From positions 124,001 to 188,000 of the forward strand of contig PYSS01000066.1 in NCBI GenBank assembly GCA_003049465.1: a DNA stretch of 64,000 bases. Reading direction: 5' to 3'. A program made the translations under genes and the position numbers. The stretch comes from Magnaporthiopsis rhizophila. Lineage: Eukaryota; Ascomycota; Sordariomycetes; Magnaporthales; Magnaporthaceae. A model generated the notes under the pieces. The model saw only the letters and a list, made by a program, of their open reading frames with translations, was not told the origin of the DNA and searched no databases. Each line of letters begins with the position of its first letter. Position 1 is the first letter of the stretch. This document shows, one piece after another, positions 33,667 through 45,982 of the stretch.

Positions 33667-36450
33667 TGTGAGGGAGGGTGAGGGTGTTTGTTGTTTCTTG
33701 AGATTCCTGTCGAGCGGGGTCTACTGGCGGGGTGCGGACCGTGGATCTGAGCTGGGCTGAGGGAGGGAAGAAGGAGAGGAGCGACGAGGATGTGCCTGGC
33801 GATATATATGTATGTAGGTACAAGGTAACGGTGTGTGTGGGTGTGCCTGACGACGACCTCCCATGGCACACCTGTCTATCACACCCTCCCTTGCCGGCTG
33901 CTCAGCCCGACGGAAGAGGGGACTAGAGCTGGAGAAGGGCGATTGCAACCCTGGGACGGTGGACATGCATGGCGTGGGAGCGAGAAAGTCTTGGTAGTGG
34001 GCGCAAAAGTCTCTATCTCCTGGGGCCCTGTTCTCTGCCTTTGCCCTTCTCGGGCAGGTCCTCAGCGCACGCCTGCAGCCAGCCCCACAGCCAATATTGA
34101 TCCGGGCCGTGAAAAAAGGCTGGGGTTTGGTTGGGGTGGTGGGCTGAGGCTGCAGGTCGTTTGTTGTTTGTTGCTGGCCCTGCCCAGCCCAGAAGGGAGC
34201 GCGAGCCAGGAAAGTGGGACGCTCAATGAGCACAGGGCCAGCGAATTGCGCAACCACGACGGGGAAGCAGACTCTAGCCCAAGTCCAGTCCAGCCTTCGT
34301 GCGGAGAGAAGCACATATTCGCTTGGTTGAAGTCCCCGTCCAACGGCCGCCGGGCAGAAAAGCAGAAATCCACCTATGGGAACGTGCCATGCGCCAACGG
34401 GGAGCCCACTCTGAAATGCGAGCGACACCCGGTTCGCAGAAGGAGTTGGTTAGGTGCTCCTCACGCGCAGCTGACATGCTCCATTTTCGTCGTCTTTTAG
34501 TGCTCGTCCCAAGGAAGCGAAAAGCCTAGCAAGGCTGTGAGTGGCTGGCTTTTATCGTGGCCTGCTTGCCGAGACTTCCTTTTTAGCCGTCGCGTCGGCG
34601 AGCGGGCACACACCGCCCCTCTCACTCACATAACTTCCGTAAAGAGAAGGTGGGCTGATGTCAAGGCATGTAGCCGAGGCCGCCGCCAGCTATCGAATTG
34701 CGACACAGCTGGTTAGGTCTCCAATTTGTTTTTCCCGTACGGTGAGTGAGGCCATACTCGATGGCCAGTCCATCCCGTCCATGGAATAAACAGCTCTCAC
34801 CAGAAGCACCTACCCGAACCCTCGGGCCGTCTCCGTCCAATATTTCTCGTGTTGACAGAAACCGACCCGAACGAGACCGCCACACAGGCAAGGATTCTCA
34901 TCCATCCGCACTGAAAACGGGACAGCGCCTCAGCTCGGAGAGCGCCTTTCCGAAAGCCGCCGGGAGGCCTTTTGACGCCCGGCTGTGAGTGTGTGCTCTC
35001 ACGGGCTGTTTTTATTATCCAAACAACGAATGTTGGACCCTGTCTGTTGATGTTTCATTAAACTGCAGGTAGCCTCTGCCTCGACCAACAGCCGAGCTGC
35101 CCTGGTCGCCCCTCGACGGTACGAAGAAATTGGACACTCAAAAAAAGATTATGGTAAACCAAAACAACCATGTATCTTTCGGAAGGTGCGTTGGCAGGAA
35201 GCCAAGGCGCTCCCAAAATAATGTGCCAAGGCAAACCCCCTGCCCCAACCAGGGAAGGATTCGGAGCCGACTTTTCTGGCCGGTCCCCCGACTTGCTTGA
35301 TTGCACGTGGGTGGCAGCTCTGACAGAGCTTCAATTCTGATGCCATGCGAAAACGCAAAGGGGCTCGAGCTCTGCGCCAGCCATGACATGCGTCATTCTG
35401 AACGCTACCACGCACAGGCCACACAACCATCACCACCACTTCCCGATTGTCTCGACTACAGCGCCTTTCCGTATATTTTCGTCCAGCTGCTCCCGACGGA
35501 ATATGTTTTTCCATAATGTCGCCCATGATCAAGTGTTGGAAAGACCGGCCAAACCGGCGGGGCAACATTCACAATTGGCATTTGCTGATGCGCTCGCTCT
35601 CACAAAGCCCAAAGGCGGGCCCCAAAAACTCACATGCTCCAACGCAAACGCGCCAAGCATCGACAACATCGCGCCTTTGCATGGGATCGACTTTCCCTAG
35701 CGCGGGCCCGGCTCTGATAATCATCATTTAACCGCCCCGGATTTGGTGCGGCGACCAACGCAGCCACCTCGTCACGCTGCGACACTACCGTCGATCGGGA
35801 TCGGATGGACCTCTTTGCGACATTCGCGGGGACCCGAATCTGAAATGCTCGTGTTGCAGTGACATGGCATGCCACCGTGCCCTCTGAACCCAACTTTGGC
35901 CGTTATTTGTTTGGATGGTGAAAACAAACAAAGAAAAAAAAAAAAAAAAAGCCAATTGCGGCGTAAAAACGTCACGTTGTGGATCGGCGTTCGCAGCATT
36001 GAGCTAAAAGTGTAAGCGACAAGTTTCGCGGGCCCAGTCCTTTGACGTCATGATATGCCCCCCAAATCTTGAAATGTCGCCAAACCATCAACCAGCGCCA
36101 ACGCAGAATCGGCAGTCTTGCCCAAGCTTGCCATGCGCCCGGGAAGCCCCTGAGATCTCGATTGCATCCTTGGACAAAAAGCTGTTCTTGGACCCTATAA
36201 CACTCCACCATTATCGCCGCATACGTCTTAGGTGGCCGCTTTCGATACAAGATGGCCCCGTCTCCCCTTTTTCACCCACCCCGCGGGCAAAAAGTCTCTG
36301 CGTGTAATCCTCTTTGACCGTTTATCCACCGCATTTCGAGAATAGGTATCATCGTGTGAGACGCCTCTCCCGTTTCCTCTCGGAGCACCTAGAACAAAGG
36401 AACACACAGTCATACCCGCACAAGTTGGCAATACCACAACGGCCGTAATC
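33667..36450. other. Divergent intergenic region
   Basis: About 2.8 kb between a minus-strand and a plus-strand gene, so it should hold both promoters. It includes a short A-run near 35933-35950. No further gene is supported. Confidence 0.45.
33802..33809 (-). promoter_or_regulatory. Possible TATA box of small secreted protein gene
   Basis: An alternating TA run on the minus strand about 137 bp upstream of the start codon in GC-rich DNA. Motif evidence only. Confidence 0.35.
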
Positions 36451-37270
36451 ATGGGCAGCTCCAAATTCCACATGCTCAGGAAGCTTGTGTAAGTTTTCCC
36501 TTCCGCCGACGCAGAAGAACCCGCCGGTCGAGTCTAACACCCGACGTCTGAACCCAAGGAGCCCCGCAAGACACCAGCCGCTCCCCGACGACCCCAGCGA
36601 CGAGCTGGCCATGGTCGGCAGGTCCGAGGTGCCCGTCTGCCTGGCCGCCGATAGACCCCCGGCACACCTCTTGCGGTCCCTTTACAGCCGCGACGCATCA
36701 CCTACCTCGAGCGGCGCCAGCAAGGGGCCACCACCACCACCACCACCACCGCTCACCCCGCCCAGGTCACCGCCCCGATCGGCCGCCGCGGCCGGGAACT
36801 CTGCATCGGGCAGCGGCAGCCCCATCACGGGGGCGCCGCCAGATAGTCCCCTGAGCGGCTATCGGCGGTCGCCCGTGCCGGAGCCCATCATGGAGGTCGA
36901 CGAGCTGGAGGAGGAGGAGGAGCATGAGCCGCTCCGGCCAATCGACGCCGCGGCACCACCACCACCACCACCACCACCACCACCAACAGGCCTGGCGTCG
37001 TCAAGACCCCGCTGTTCGCTGGAGAGCATCCCCGAGACGCCCACACCTCTTGACGAGGGCGACGGCGAATTGGGCAGCGACGAGACGTTGCCGTCTCTCA
37101 CCGCGTCGTCGTCGTCATCGTCGTCGTCGGCCGCGTCCTCGCTGGCGGGGAGGCCGTCGAGTGACGACGGGGTTGATATAAATGGAGCTGTTGCCCTGCC
37201 GCCGCCGGCGGAGGTGACTGACAAGGAGACGCTGGCCGGGAGCCAGCCGGTGCGGGTCGCTGACTTTTGA
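36451..37270 (+). CDS. Proline-rich hypothetical protein
   Basis: I do not recognise the family. The model is 36451-36488 joined to 36559-37270 (249 aa), with a 70-nt intron (GTAAGT, CTAAC branch site, AAG acceptor). The start gives MGSSKFHMLRKLV, a short basic N-terminus with Gly2, which could be myristoylated. After the intron comes a conserved-looking segment (DDPSDELAMVGRSEVPVCLA, then ADRPPAHLLRSLYSRD), then low-complexity sequence: two polyproline runs, an acidic stretch (DELEEEEEHE), polyserine and a threonine/proline-rich tail. The protein is mostly disordered and probably a cytosolic or membrane-associated adaptor. Without the intron the first frame stops after 13 codons; an alternative is a start at the ATG at 36612. 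Exon 1 is the least certain part. Confidence 0.6.
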
Positions 37271-37899
37271 CAGGCTGGGGAAGTGTGGGGTTACATGGAC
37301 GGGCGTGTCTTTGGCGTAAACGGCGTCGTGGCTGCCATGGTGGCCAGGGGTTCAAGTTTTGCTTTTTCTGCATTCGACTCTTTATTTTGCATTATTCTTC
37401 ATACAACTTACGTCGAAAGGACCGGAACTGGCCCGTCACTTCCCAACTACGCTGGTACAATAACACTAGTAGTTATTTGCGAGGCGGACATTCCGCAACC
37501 AAGTTGAACATGTTCTCGTTTCAAGCAGAACGGACAAAAGAGCGTCCCCTAAAACTACAGCTCAGAACCCGTGTGAACGCCGTCATAACAAAAACATACC
37601 GTAGGTCAAATGCCAACAGGAAAGCAGCGTCTGCAGACCGCCCGGTGAAATAGCGAAGGGACACCCAGCTTCCATCCTGCTTCAGCCCAAAACCCGGAAC
37701 AGCACAGGACTGCCCGATATGTCCAACCACGCCGTGTTTGCCATCAATGTCCCATCCTATCCATCCCTGCCAATAGAATTTAACCGTGTATACCTATACA
37801 AAGGAAGATAAAGAGAACGAACCGGCTTACATGGAACAATCACTGAAAATTACAAGGGAACCATCACTAACGAGTTACAAAGGAACATCTCGTCTCACA
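37271..37899. other. Convergent intergenic spacer
   Basis: Spacer between the 3' ends of two genes on opposite strands. Nothing recognisable is seen; local AT content is higher than in the flanking exons, as expected for 3' regions. Confidence 0.5.
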
Positions 37900-39757
37900 T
37901 TACTTTGGCTGAGGGTGGCTCGAGTCGCTCCCAGGGGGGTTGGGCGATTGGCTTTGCTGAAAGGGTATGCCGGTGGGCGAAGTGGGGTCGGTCGGGGGGC
38001 TTGTAAGCCCGGTGTCCGTCTGGCCCGACACGGCGTCCGGGGGACCGTAGTAGCCGTGGATGTGGATCTCGGCCGACTCGCTGACGACGTCCAGATTGCC
38101 CGGGGCCGCCGCCCTTTGATACGTCGCCGGAGGCCGCGCTACGGCCCCGGGGCTATTAGGGCCGTCGCTGGTGGGCCGCCTTCTGATCTGCTGGGGCACG
38201 ACGCCGGCGGCGAGCTCGCTGCTGGTCTGCTCAACGGGCAACTCCGAGGCGTGCGAGACCTGGCCAACAAGCTCGGCTGGCAGGCCGGGAGAGCCGAGAC
38301 CGTTGTCGCTCGAAAGTTCGTGGCTGCCCCACGATTGGACACTGACGTTGCTGTTGCTGTGGTGACGCCGCGACCTGTCCTGCTGCTGCTGGGCGCGCTG
38401 CTGCTGGGCGATGGCCGCGGCCGTCAGGGGCACCGCCGGGCCCAGCGACCCCATCATCTCGGCGGCTACCGCGGTGCCTTGCGAGTCGATGCTGCACCTG
38501 AAGTTGGTGCTCATCCCCACCGAGTGGCGAGGGTTTGACGTCCCGTTCCGTACCGCCTCGGGCACGTCAAAGTAATCGCCACTGAGGCTGGTGTGTCTGC
38601 CGTCCGGGTTAGGCGTGGGCCGAGATGAGGGGGTGATGTCGGACGAAACGCGCCCTGCGATGGTGGAGGCGGGCACGCCGGTGCTCTGCATGGGCGTTTG
38701 CAGCGCCGTGGACGCGTTGCTCTGGAGCAGGTCATCATACTCCATGGCGTCGATCTGCGACGGTGTGGGCTTCGGGTAGCCGCCGATGCCGCCGAACGAA
38801 GACTGCGTCATGTGCTTGTGCGATCGGTTCGTCCTCGTGGCCGCCGACGAGCCGCGACGGGACTCGTCCACCGCCTGCTGCGTTTGCCTCAGCCGCCGCA
38901 CGATCAGGAAGGTGGCGACCACCACGACGACAAGCAGGCCTCCGACGCCGCCCGCAATGCCGCCAATCTGCGCCGTCGTGAGCCCGCCTGAGCCCCCTGT
39001 GGGAACGTCGGACGGCTGGATCTTGTCCAACGCCGTGACAAATAGCTTGGGGAGGTTGGTGGTACCATCTGGGAGACCGGTGGGCGACGGCGGTATTGAT
39101 GTTGTTGTCACCGTGATCGTCCTAGTGGTAGGCCGAGAGTTTTCCGTCGTAGTTTTTGTTTCCGTGATAACATATGTCTTGGGGTCCGTCGAAGTGCACT
39201 GGTTTAGCCCGCAGCCCATGCCGTTGAGACAGCATCCTCCACCAAGGCTGGCAGCGCAACTGAACATGCCAGTGGGACAAGGAAGGTCTGGCAGCGTCCC
39301 GCCCACCGGTGGGACGCATCCCAGGTTCTGACATATATAACCTGTTTACCCAAGAGACACAATGGTCAGACTCATCGAATGGTAAAGCGGTTCAACAGGC
39401 GGACCAACCTTCGGGACAGCAATTCCCTCCCAACTCGAGGGGACAGGGGTAAAACCCCTTGACCTTGTTACACGACCTACCGCCGCCAGCCGTGGTTGCG
39501 TAGCAGTGGTCTTTCTCGCAGGCGTATGAGTCTGGGCAGCATGCGCCGCCTAGCGACTCAGCACACATGTAGTTGCCAGCCGGGCATCGCGGCTCGCGCT
39601 TATGAAGCTCCTGGAACATGGTGACGTGGACCTTTTCTATCCTCTGGACCATATCTCTCTCCCTCCCAAGAAGCGTTGCGTCGACGGTGCATGGCAGTAG
39701 TGCTCCCAGCAAAGCGGCGGCGGTGAGGGCACCGCCCAGATCGGCTCGCTGCATCAT
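37900..39757 (-). CDS. Single-pass membrane protein with three cysteine repeats
   Basis: Putative cell-surface protein of 596 aa, exons 39757-39409 and 39341-37900, 67-nt intron (GTTGGT..ACAG). The N-terminus has a signal sequence of about 27 residues. Three related cysteine units follow: residues 58-85 (CPAGNYMCAESLGGACCP), 96-125 (CPLELGGNCCPEGYIC, spanning the splice junction) and 138-165 (CPTGMFSCAASLGGGCCL). A Thr/Pro-rich stalk (166-235) leads to one transmembrane helix at about 243-264, then a basic stop-transfer RRLR and a 330-residue disordered cytoplasmic tail rich in Ser, Pro and Gln. This topology resembles fungal wall-stress sensors, but the ectodomain is not WSC or Mid2. The role in sensing or adhesion is inferred. 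The shared SLGGxCC pattern across the intron supports the gene model. Confidence 0.82.
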
Positions 39758-42700
39758 TGCAGCGCTCGTTGGGATGGATGATCGGGAAGGCAGGTGGGTG
39801 GCGGCGACCGGATTTGGGTCCTTTGGTCGCTGAAAATGGCCCGCGCCCAGGGGGAGCTGATGGTACCCCTGTCCCAGTCAGGCGGAAGCGCAGGTAGGTA
39901 TCCGAAGCTGTTTGTAAAAAGAAATGTGTAGGGCTGCTGTTGCGATGCCAAAGCGTGGGTGGCTTCCCTTCGTTTTCTTTTTTGCTTCTTTATTTTCCTG
40001 CCTTGGGTCGAGGCGATGGACGAAGATGTGATCAAGATGCACAGCTCGCGCGGAATGAAAACGCGCGGGACAGAGACGGGGCCCTGAGGGCGGACACTCC
40101 AGATAAGAGGGAGGAGGGGAGGCAGGACGGTGGAGTGTAATACACAGCTTATGCACATGGTTGCAGGGGGGCACGGCTAATGGCTAAGACCTTGTCGTGG
40201 CAGCCCACACTTGCAACCAACGGACACTACCAATGTAACCGCTCAATGCGGGACATTTCATATGTCGTGTAAGGCTGTGGGACGGCGGCCCCCGAGCTGT
40301 GGGTTCACATCCGCGAGAGGACTCTGCCACGTAGAAGCGGTGGCACAGCGTCTGGTGGCCCTGAGGTGCGAGGCAAAATGCAGCCGGTTGGTGCATCGAC
40401 CATGAAACTTTTCACAACACACAACTGCGTGACCATAAAGCTGAACCGCGGTGAAAAACGAGTGTTGCCATTGTTAGATCGATCACCTCCATGCCCTGGG
40501 TGATTATTAGATCAGCGCCCGGCACAACTCGAAGGGGGAGGGAAGAACAGGGGAGAAGGCAGCAGGATGAGGAGCTGAAGCAAGCCCAGAGCGTCGGGAG
40601 CGAGATCGCCAGGCAGTTGCCCCCGGCTCTCCGCTCTTTTCCGTGCTGTCACCGCAAAGGACGGAGAGAAAAAAATACCGACTTGTGGGTGTGAGGGACA
40701 AGCGAGGGCCAAGCCTGCTGCCGAGTCCTTTCACTCTCACGCACCACCCTCTCAAAACGGCCTTTCTTTCCCCACAGAGCCCAATAATGGGGTGGGGGTT
40801 ACACAAAACACGCTGATTGGCTGGGCAGCAGCACAGCAGACGGGGCTGGCATGCCAAAAGGGCCGCAAGCAGCAAAGAGACCGGACAGGCAGCCAACGGG
40901 TATTTTGCACAACACACCCTCAGGCCGGTGCAACGTGAGCGTGCGGGCGGGTCATGACGATCCCTGCGATTGAAATATTGGTGGGACTTTCCAAACTTAG
41001 CAGTTGGCCGCCGGCCTAGCACGCATCAATCCTAGGCCGGCTGCTCAGCTCGGTCGCGGTAGAGGTCGGGCGAGGGGCGTGCACTCCTCCAGGCTGCCAC
41101 CAAGGGAAGCGAGGAAGCGAGGAGGCTCCGTCGGCTGCCGACCTCGGTGTCGCGCACAAAGCAACGTGACCCCTCGCCCCGTGTACCCGAGAACGCTAGA
41201 GAAGATGTGAGTGGAGGAGATCTACGGATGCGAGAGGGCGGGGAGGGCAAAACGCCAGACGACGACGACGACGACGACGACGACGACCATTTTTCTGAGC
41301 TGTGCCGCACAGGGGCGTGCGTGGCTGGGTTTTCTGCAAAAGCCCCGCGACACTCTCGGCAATGGCAGTCGGCGCGTTCAAAAGGTCAAGTTTGCTTGGC
41401 GTCCTTTGGGGCCCGAGAAATTGATTGGAACCGGGTATTTCGGGTTGCGATCGTGGAATTGCCAGACCAGGGGGCGTATGGTTGTTGGCTTGGTGCTTCC
41501 ATTTTCGCAGTGTCCAACGCAGCGAGTGGCGAGTGGTCAGTTGAGGCCCAAGAATCGGTCCATGTGTCAGTGTCATTTTTGGGGTCCCTGCACTGTGGAG
41601 CTGCCAGTCGACTCGGCCCCCACCGTGAGGCCCCGGACACGACCGGCAAGGAAGGAGTTGGTCGGCCCCGGAGCGTGAGCTCGAATGCGCCTGCCTGCCC
41701 GGTCCTTTGGATACAACATCTCTTGGAGCAACGATTAGCTCATTGCGCAGTGGAGTCGGCTGTGCAACGAGGCGTGCACCTGTCCCGATGTGGACACTGG
41801 ACGGTGTAAAAATTGATCCTTCTCAGCACGCCGTAAGCATGCCACAGTGGCACAGCGAAGCTTGACAGCTTATATCAGACTTCAAGACTGCCTCCTCGTG
41901 CTTCTAGCAAAATTCCTTTTCAAATGCATATTTGGAAGGGTGGAGAATGTGCGCTTATGTATGACTGGACACGAGGCTGTCGGCGGGAAGCTTTTACGAT
42001 ATCGAGCTCGTTTGTCATCATCACATGGCTCCAAAATGCGTGAGGAAAGGCCAGGCTAGAGCCGTGGCCGCTGGCTAGTCATGCTAAAATCCAACGGACC
42101 TACCGATTCCCGACCGGCTCCGACAGGGCTAAAGAAGAGCGTCCCTCCCTTCCCGGACGGCTGGGATGGGTCCGCCGACTTGCGGAGCCAGATTGCGGGC
42201 GGGATGCCGAGATCGGCACCGCGATTAAAGCGCGCGTATGGCTTCTCTCGGCTGCCGCGGCCGGGCTCCCACTGGCGGCGGTGGATGGCGACACCGGCTC
42301 AGCAAACGCAGCGGTGGCAAGCGGCGTGGGGAACGGCGTCAGTACGCGCCACCATGATGCGGCCAGAATGCGGAAAGGGAACCGATGGAAATCGACACTT
42401 GAGCTGCGGGGCTGGGGGGTAGCGGAGCAGGAGAATGGCGTGGATGTGAATCTTGTTGGTAAAAATTCGGTCCGAAGAACTGCTGGGGCAATCTGAGAGC
42501 TTCGACCTAGACGGTAAGCAGATCTTGTTCCAGGTAAAAGAGGAACGCTCCTGACGGCATGTTCGCCGCGTGGCATGGTATTCATGCTACGCAGCCAATT
42601 AGGGCCAAACAAAACGATAGTTTGGGACATGCGCCCGACCGGATACATTAACAAGCAGTTAACTCAACATAAGGCAGATAAGTAGCATTAACAAGTCGCC

Positions 42701-44052
42701 CGCTGAATTTCTAGCCCCTAAAATAACCGACCGCAACCAATGGAGACCGCTGGATATTCGTTGTGAGCGGCCAGCTGTAGCATACCGAACGCCTCACTCA
42801 CTTCCATGGCTCATCACCCGATTTCATCTACGCTGGCCGCCGTCCCCAACTGGCTCGGAGCCTGCAAACCGCCTCGGCGGCCGCCATTATTAACTTTAGA
42901 CAGTCCCATCGCCGTGTCCTCCAGGACGCCGGCGACTCCCGTTCTACCTGCGTTGCGCTGCCTACTTCGTACTCTGCAGCCTAACCCGGTTCGGCATCGA
43001 CCCGTCGGCTCTCCTCGAGCACGGTGAGATCTTTTGGGTCTATTCTGGGTATGATTATGCGTTGTGTCGTTCCGTAAGCCGAACAAAGGTGTAACAAAGA
43101 CATCAGTAAGCCTCCGTTTTGGGACTCACACCTTGTTGCGGGCTGTACCACGGACGGCTGTGGCCTGGGTCGGTCGGGCTTGTGCGTCGCCTCTGGTTGG
43201 TGAGCAGAGCGCATAAAATAGTTCCCAACCTAAATGTTTCACGGGAAAAGATACAAAGCTCTGAATCGCTGTTTACTCTCCCAACGACGGCGTGAGCTTT
43301 GGGGAGGCTGATTCCAAGTCTTCCCATCTTGGCAACGGCGGGGCTCTGTTTTTAACCACGTTCGCCGCCATCCGCGTGCTTTAGACAGGCGCCTCCTTAT
43401 ATGGTGGCACCAAAGTTTACACACGCGGGTAGGCAGCACGCAGCCCATCTGCCGAAATTTCTTCAAAGTCACGCACACGATACCTACAGCTGCCACAAGG
43501 GCAAGGGCGGGCGTTTCGACGACACTGGCGTTTTGGGACAGCGGGCTGCGGAGTGGTAGCTCACTGAGCAGGTACCTGGTGCGGCTGTAGGGGAGAGAAA
43601 CAAATCATTCTCGGCACCTCCCTATGCAGACCAGGAGGCAGGCGGCAAGCAACAGGCTCCGTATCCGAGCCGCTCCGCCTACCGAGCCACGCCTGAATAC
43701 TTGAAATGGCTAGCGACGGTGAGTCGTCGAGCCCCTTCGGGAGGAGATCGCCTAGCGGGCCGAGTGGGCGCCGCTTCGGAAGCCACTCGCGTACCCGCAC
43801 AGACAAGGATACCCCGCGTGCAATTTATCCATCAGAGACTTTAGGGGTCGAACTAGCGACGCCAAGCCGCGAAACTTCCCTTCGTGCAGCGACTCGCAAG
43901 GCAAGCGTAGCGGAATGGTAAACTTCTCGACCATCATCCGACAGAAGGGAATGGAATTAATATGTTCTCCTCGAAATGGAGCTATTGAATATGGGTTGAG
44001 GATGCCCAACTCAGCGTCGGGAGCCTCTTGCTATAGTTCTTCCTTCTGCCCA
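39758..44052. other. Long intergenic region
   Basis: About 4.3 kb with no supported gene. It contains the promoter of the preceding minus-strand gene and a (GAC)10 microsatellite at 41258-41287. Open frames near 42.1-42.65 kb on both strands are mutual shadows in GC-rich DNA and have no recognisable content. Confidence 0.45.
41258..41287. repeat. (GAC)10 microsatellite
   Basis: Ten uninterrupted GAC triplets. They lie in no supported gene. Confidence 0.85.
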
Positions 44053-45158
44053 CTACACGACGTTCCTCTGAAAGTCCCGAAGCCGCCTCGACATGAACTT
44101 GTCCGAGGCGGAAGGCTTCACATACCGCAGCGCCAATTCGAAATGCCTCATGCACAACTCCCGCCTCTCGGGGTACTTCCCATTCCCGTCGGGCTGCTGC
44201 TCTTGGACGCATCTCAGAGCCGCCGACACACACAGGTTCTTCAGATCCGAGCCCGAGAACGACCGCGTCAAGCCGGCGACGCGATCGACCATGGACGCCT
44301 CGCCGAGCTTCTCGTCGCGGAGGAGGATCCCGAGGATGCCCTTTCTGTCCTCGAGCGAGGGCACGTCGATCAGGATGCGCACCGGCGCCCGACGCAGGAC
44401 GGCCGGGTCCAGATCCCACGGCATGTTGGTCGCGAGGAGGACAAAGGGATTGCGGTCCCTGCCGTCCAGGGCGCCGTCCCACTCCCGGAGGAACTCGCTC
44501 AGCATCGAGCGGACAAACTTCTTGTCACCCTCGCGGCGCTTGCCCAGGATCCCGTCGGCCTCGTCCACGAACATGATGCAGGGGTGGAGCCTGCGCGCCA
44601 GGCCGAAGGCGGCGCGGATGGCCTTCTCGTCGGCGCCCCAGTTCTCGTGGAAGATGTCGCCCGATGAGATGGACAGCATGTTCAGCCGGCACTTTCGCGC
44701 GACGGCCTGCGAGACGAGCGTCTTGCCGGTGCCGGGCGGCCCGAAGACGACGGCGCCCGTGAGCCGGTTCCGTTGCAGGACGCCGTAGCCGAACTCGCCC
44801 CAGCGCACCTGGGACAAGTGGACGTTCGTCTCGAGCGCGGCGATGACGCCAGGGGCGAGATAGATGTGAGAATAGTCATCCGGAACGTCTCCTGTAGGCG
44901 CAGGGGGTGGTCTTTGCTTAGCCTCTGCATTTTTAGAAAAAGGTGAGAAAGACTGTTCGTACTCAAGTCTACAATGTTGTCGATAAATTTTCTTTCATCC
45001 CCAACACACTCTCTCTTCATTCTGTTGACCACGTCGTCATATGACTCGAGGCTGCTCTTTGGTATTGTCTCTTCGGTCGTGAGGGTGCTGCCTGGGCTCG
45101 ATGGGCCGGGAAGAGGGGTCCCAGGGGTCCCAGGAGTGGAATGTTCGGTCGAGTCCAT
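44053..45158 (-). CDS. AAA-family ATPase, Msp1/ATAD1-like
   Basis: ATP-driven protein remodelling enzyme. Model: exons 45158-44963 and 44891-44053, 71-nt intron (GTACGA..ACAG), 344 aa. Walker A is GPPGTGKT, Walker B CIMFVDEAD, sensor 1 LLATNMPWDLD, arginine fingers in AVLRRAPVRILID, and the helical lid begins SFSGSDLKNLC, all typical of the meiotic/Msp1 clade of AAA proteins, with RDVPDDYSHIYLAPGVIAAL as the usual linker before the AAA core. Msp1 relatives extract misplaced tail-anchored proteins from membranes, but they carry an N-terminal transmembrane helix that is absent here. The open frame continues upstream of the ATG as protein-like sequence (TKTGPNRGLDIYLFP) to a TGA near 45266, so a 5' exon may be missing or the gene may be a truncated paralogue. 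Another acceptor at ATGCAG would give a 38-nt intron, too short. Confidence 0.8.
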
Positions 45159-45982
45159 GGGGAAGAGATAGATATCGAGTCCTCGATTCGGACCGGTCTT
45201 AGTGACAAAGGTGGAAATGAGTCCGTAGTTCGTTTGCACGGGTTTATCGGCCGTGGAGGTATCAACTCATGATTTAAATTTGAATTGGGTTCAAATAATG
45301 GTTAAGTGGTTAAGAGGGAAGGGGAATAGAGCCTGAGAACCCAAGGCATTCTATCACAGAGCCCGAGCCTACCCTCACTGTCCAAAATTGAGAAATGCCC
45401 GATTGAATGCCCACCGTGGCGCCTTAAGCTTCGTGTCAGTGCCGGAGCTGTCGATTGGCTGTCATTTTGCGCTGGAATATCGATTGGCGGACCTGGCTTG
45501 CGCCACAGAGCCAAACTGGGCGTTGGCGAGCAGTAGTGGTTGTCCCAACCCATCTCGCAGGTGGCAGGCCTCCGGATCCCCAGTCACCTATTCGGCCCGG
45601 GCGTTGTCCCAACGCACCTCGCAGGCTGCAGGCCTCCAGATCCCCAGTCACCTATTCGGCCCGGGCGTTGTCCAAGGCTTACATTGGGCGGATATCTAAG
45701 CCTATAGGTAGTCGTCGATTGGTCGTGGTCCGACCCTGGCCTCAGCTGTGTGCTGGGAGGCCGTAATGCGCCCCAACCATGCCAAGATTGCCCGAGGGGC
45801 TGAGGGAATGAGGAAGTAATTAATTCCATTATATTCCATTATCAATAAGAGTACGGGCCAGCATGAGATCTCCGAGGAAAACTTGAAAAAGTCGTTAAAA
45901 CCATCCACCCATATTTCTTGGTTCTTTTGACATCTCTGCACCCAGGCTGTATCGAACTCGTATCTGAGTCCCTTCGAGAATC
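45159..45982. other. Divergent promoter region of ATPase and membrane-protein genes
   Basis: The interval lies between two genes that point away from each other, so it probably carries both promoters. Its centre is a 64-bp tandem repeat; the left part is AT-rich. Confidence 0.5.
45540..45667. repeat. 64-bp tandem repeat, two copies
   Basis: Units 45540-45603 and 45604-45667 are nearly identical (about five differences) and end in CCTATTCGGCCCGGGCG; a third unit begins at 45668 but stops after about six bases. It lies midway between two divergent genes. Confidence 0.9.

Noticed and set aside
42100..42654. 184-codon minus-strand open frame
   Set aside because: Opposing plus-strand frame of similar quality, serine/arginine-rich composition from GC-rich DNA, no domain.
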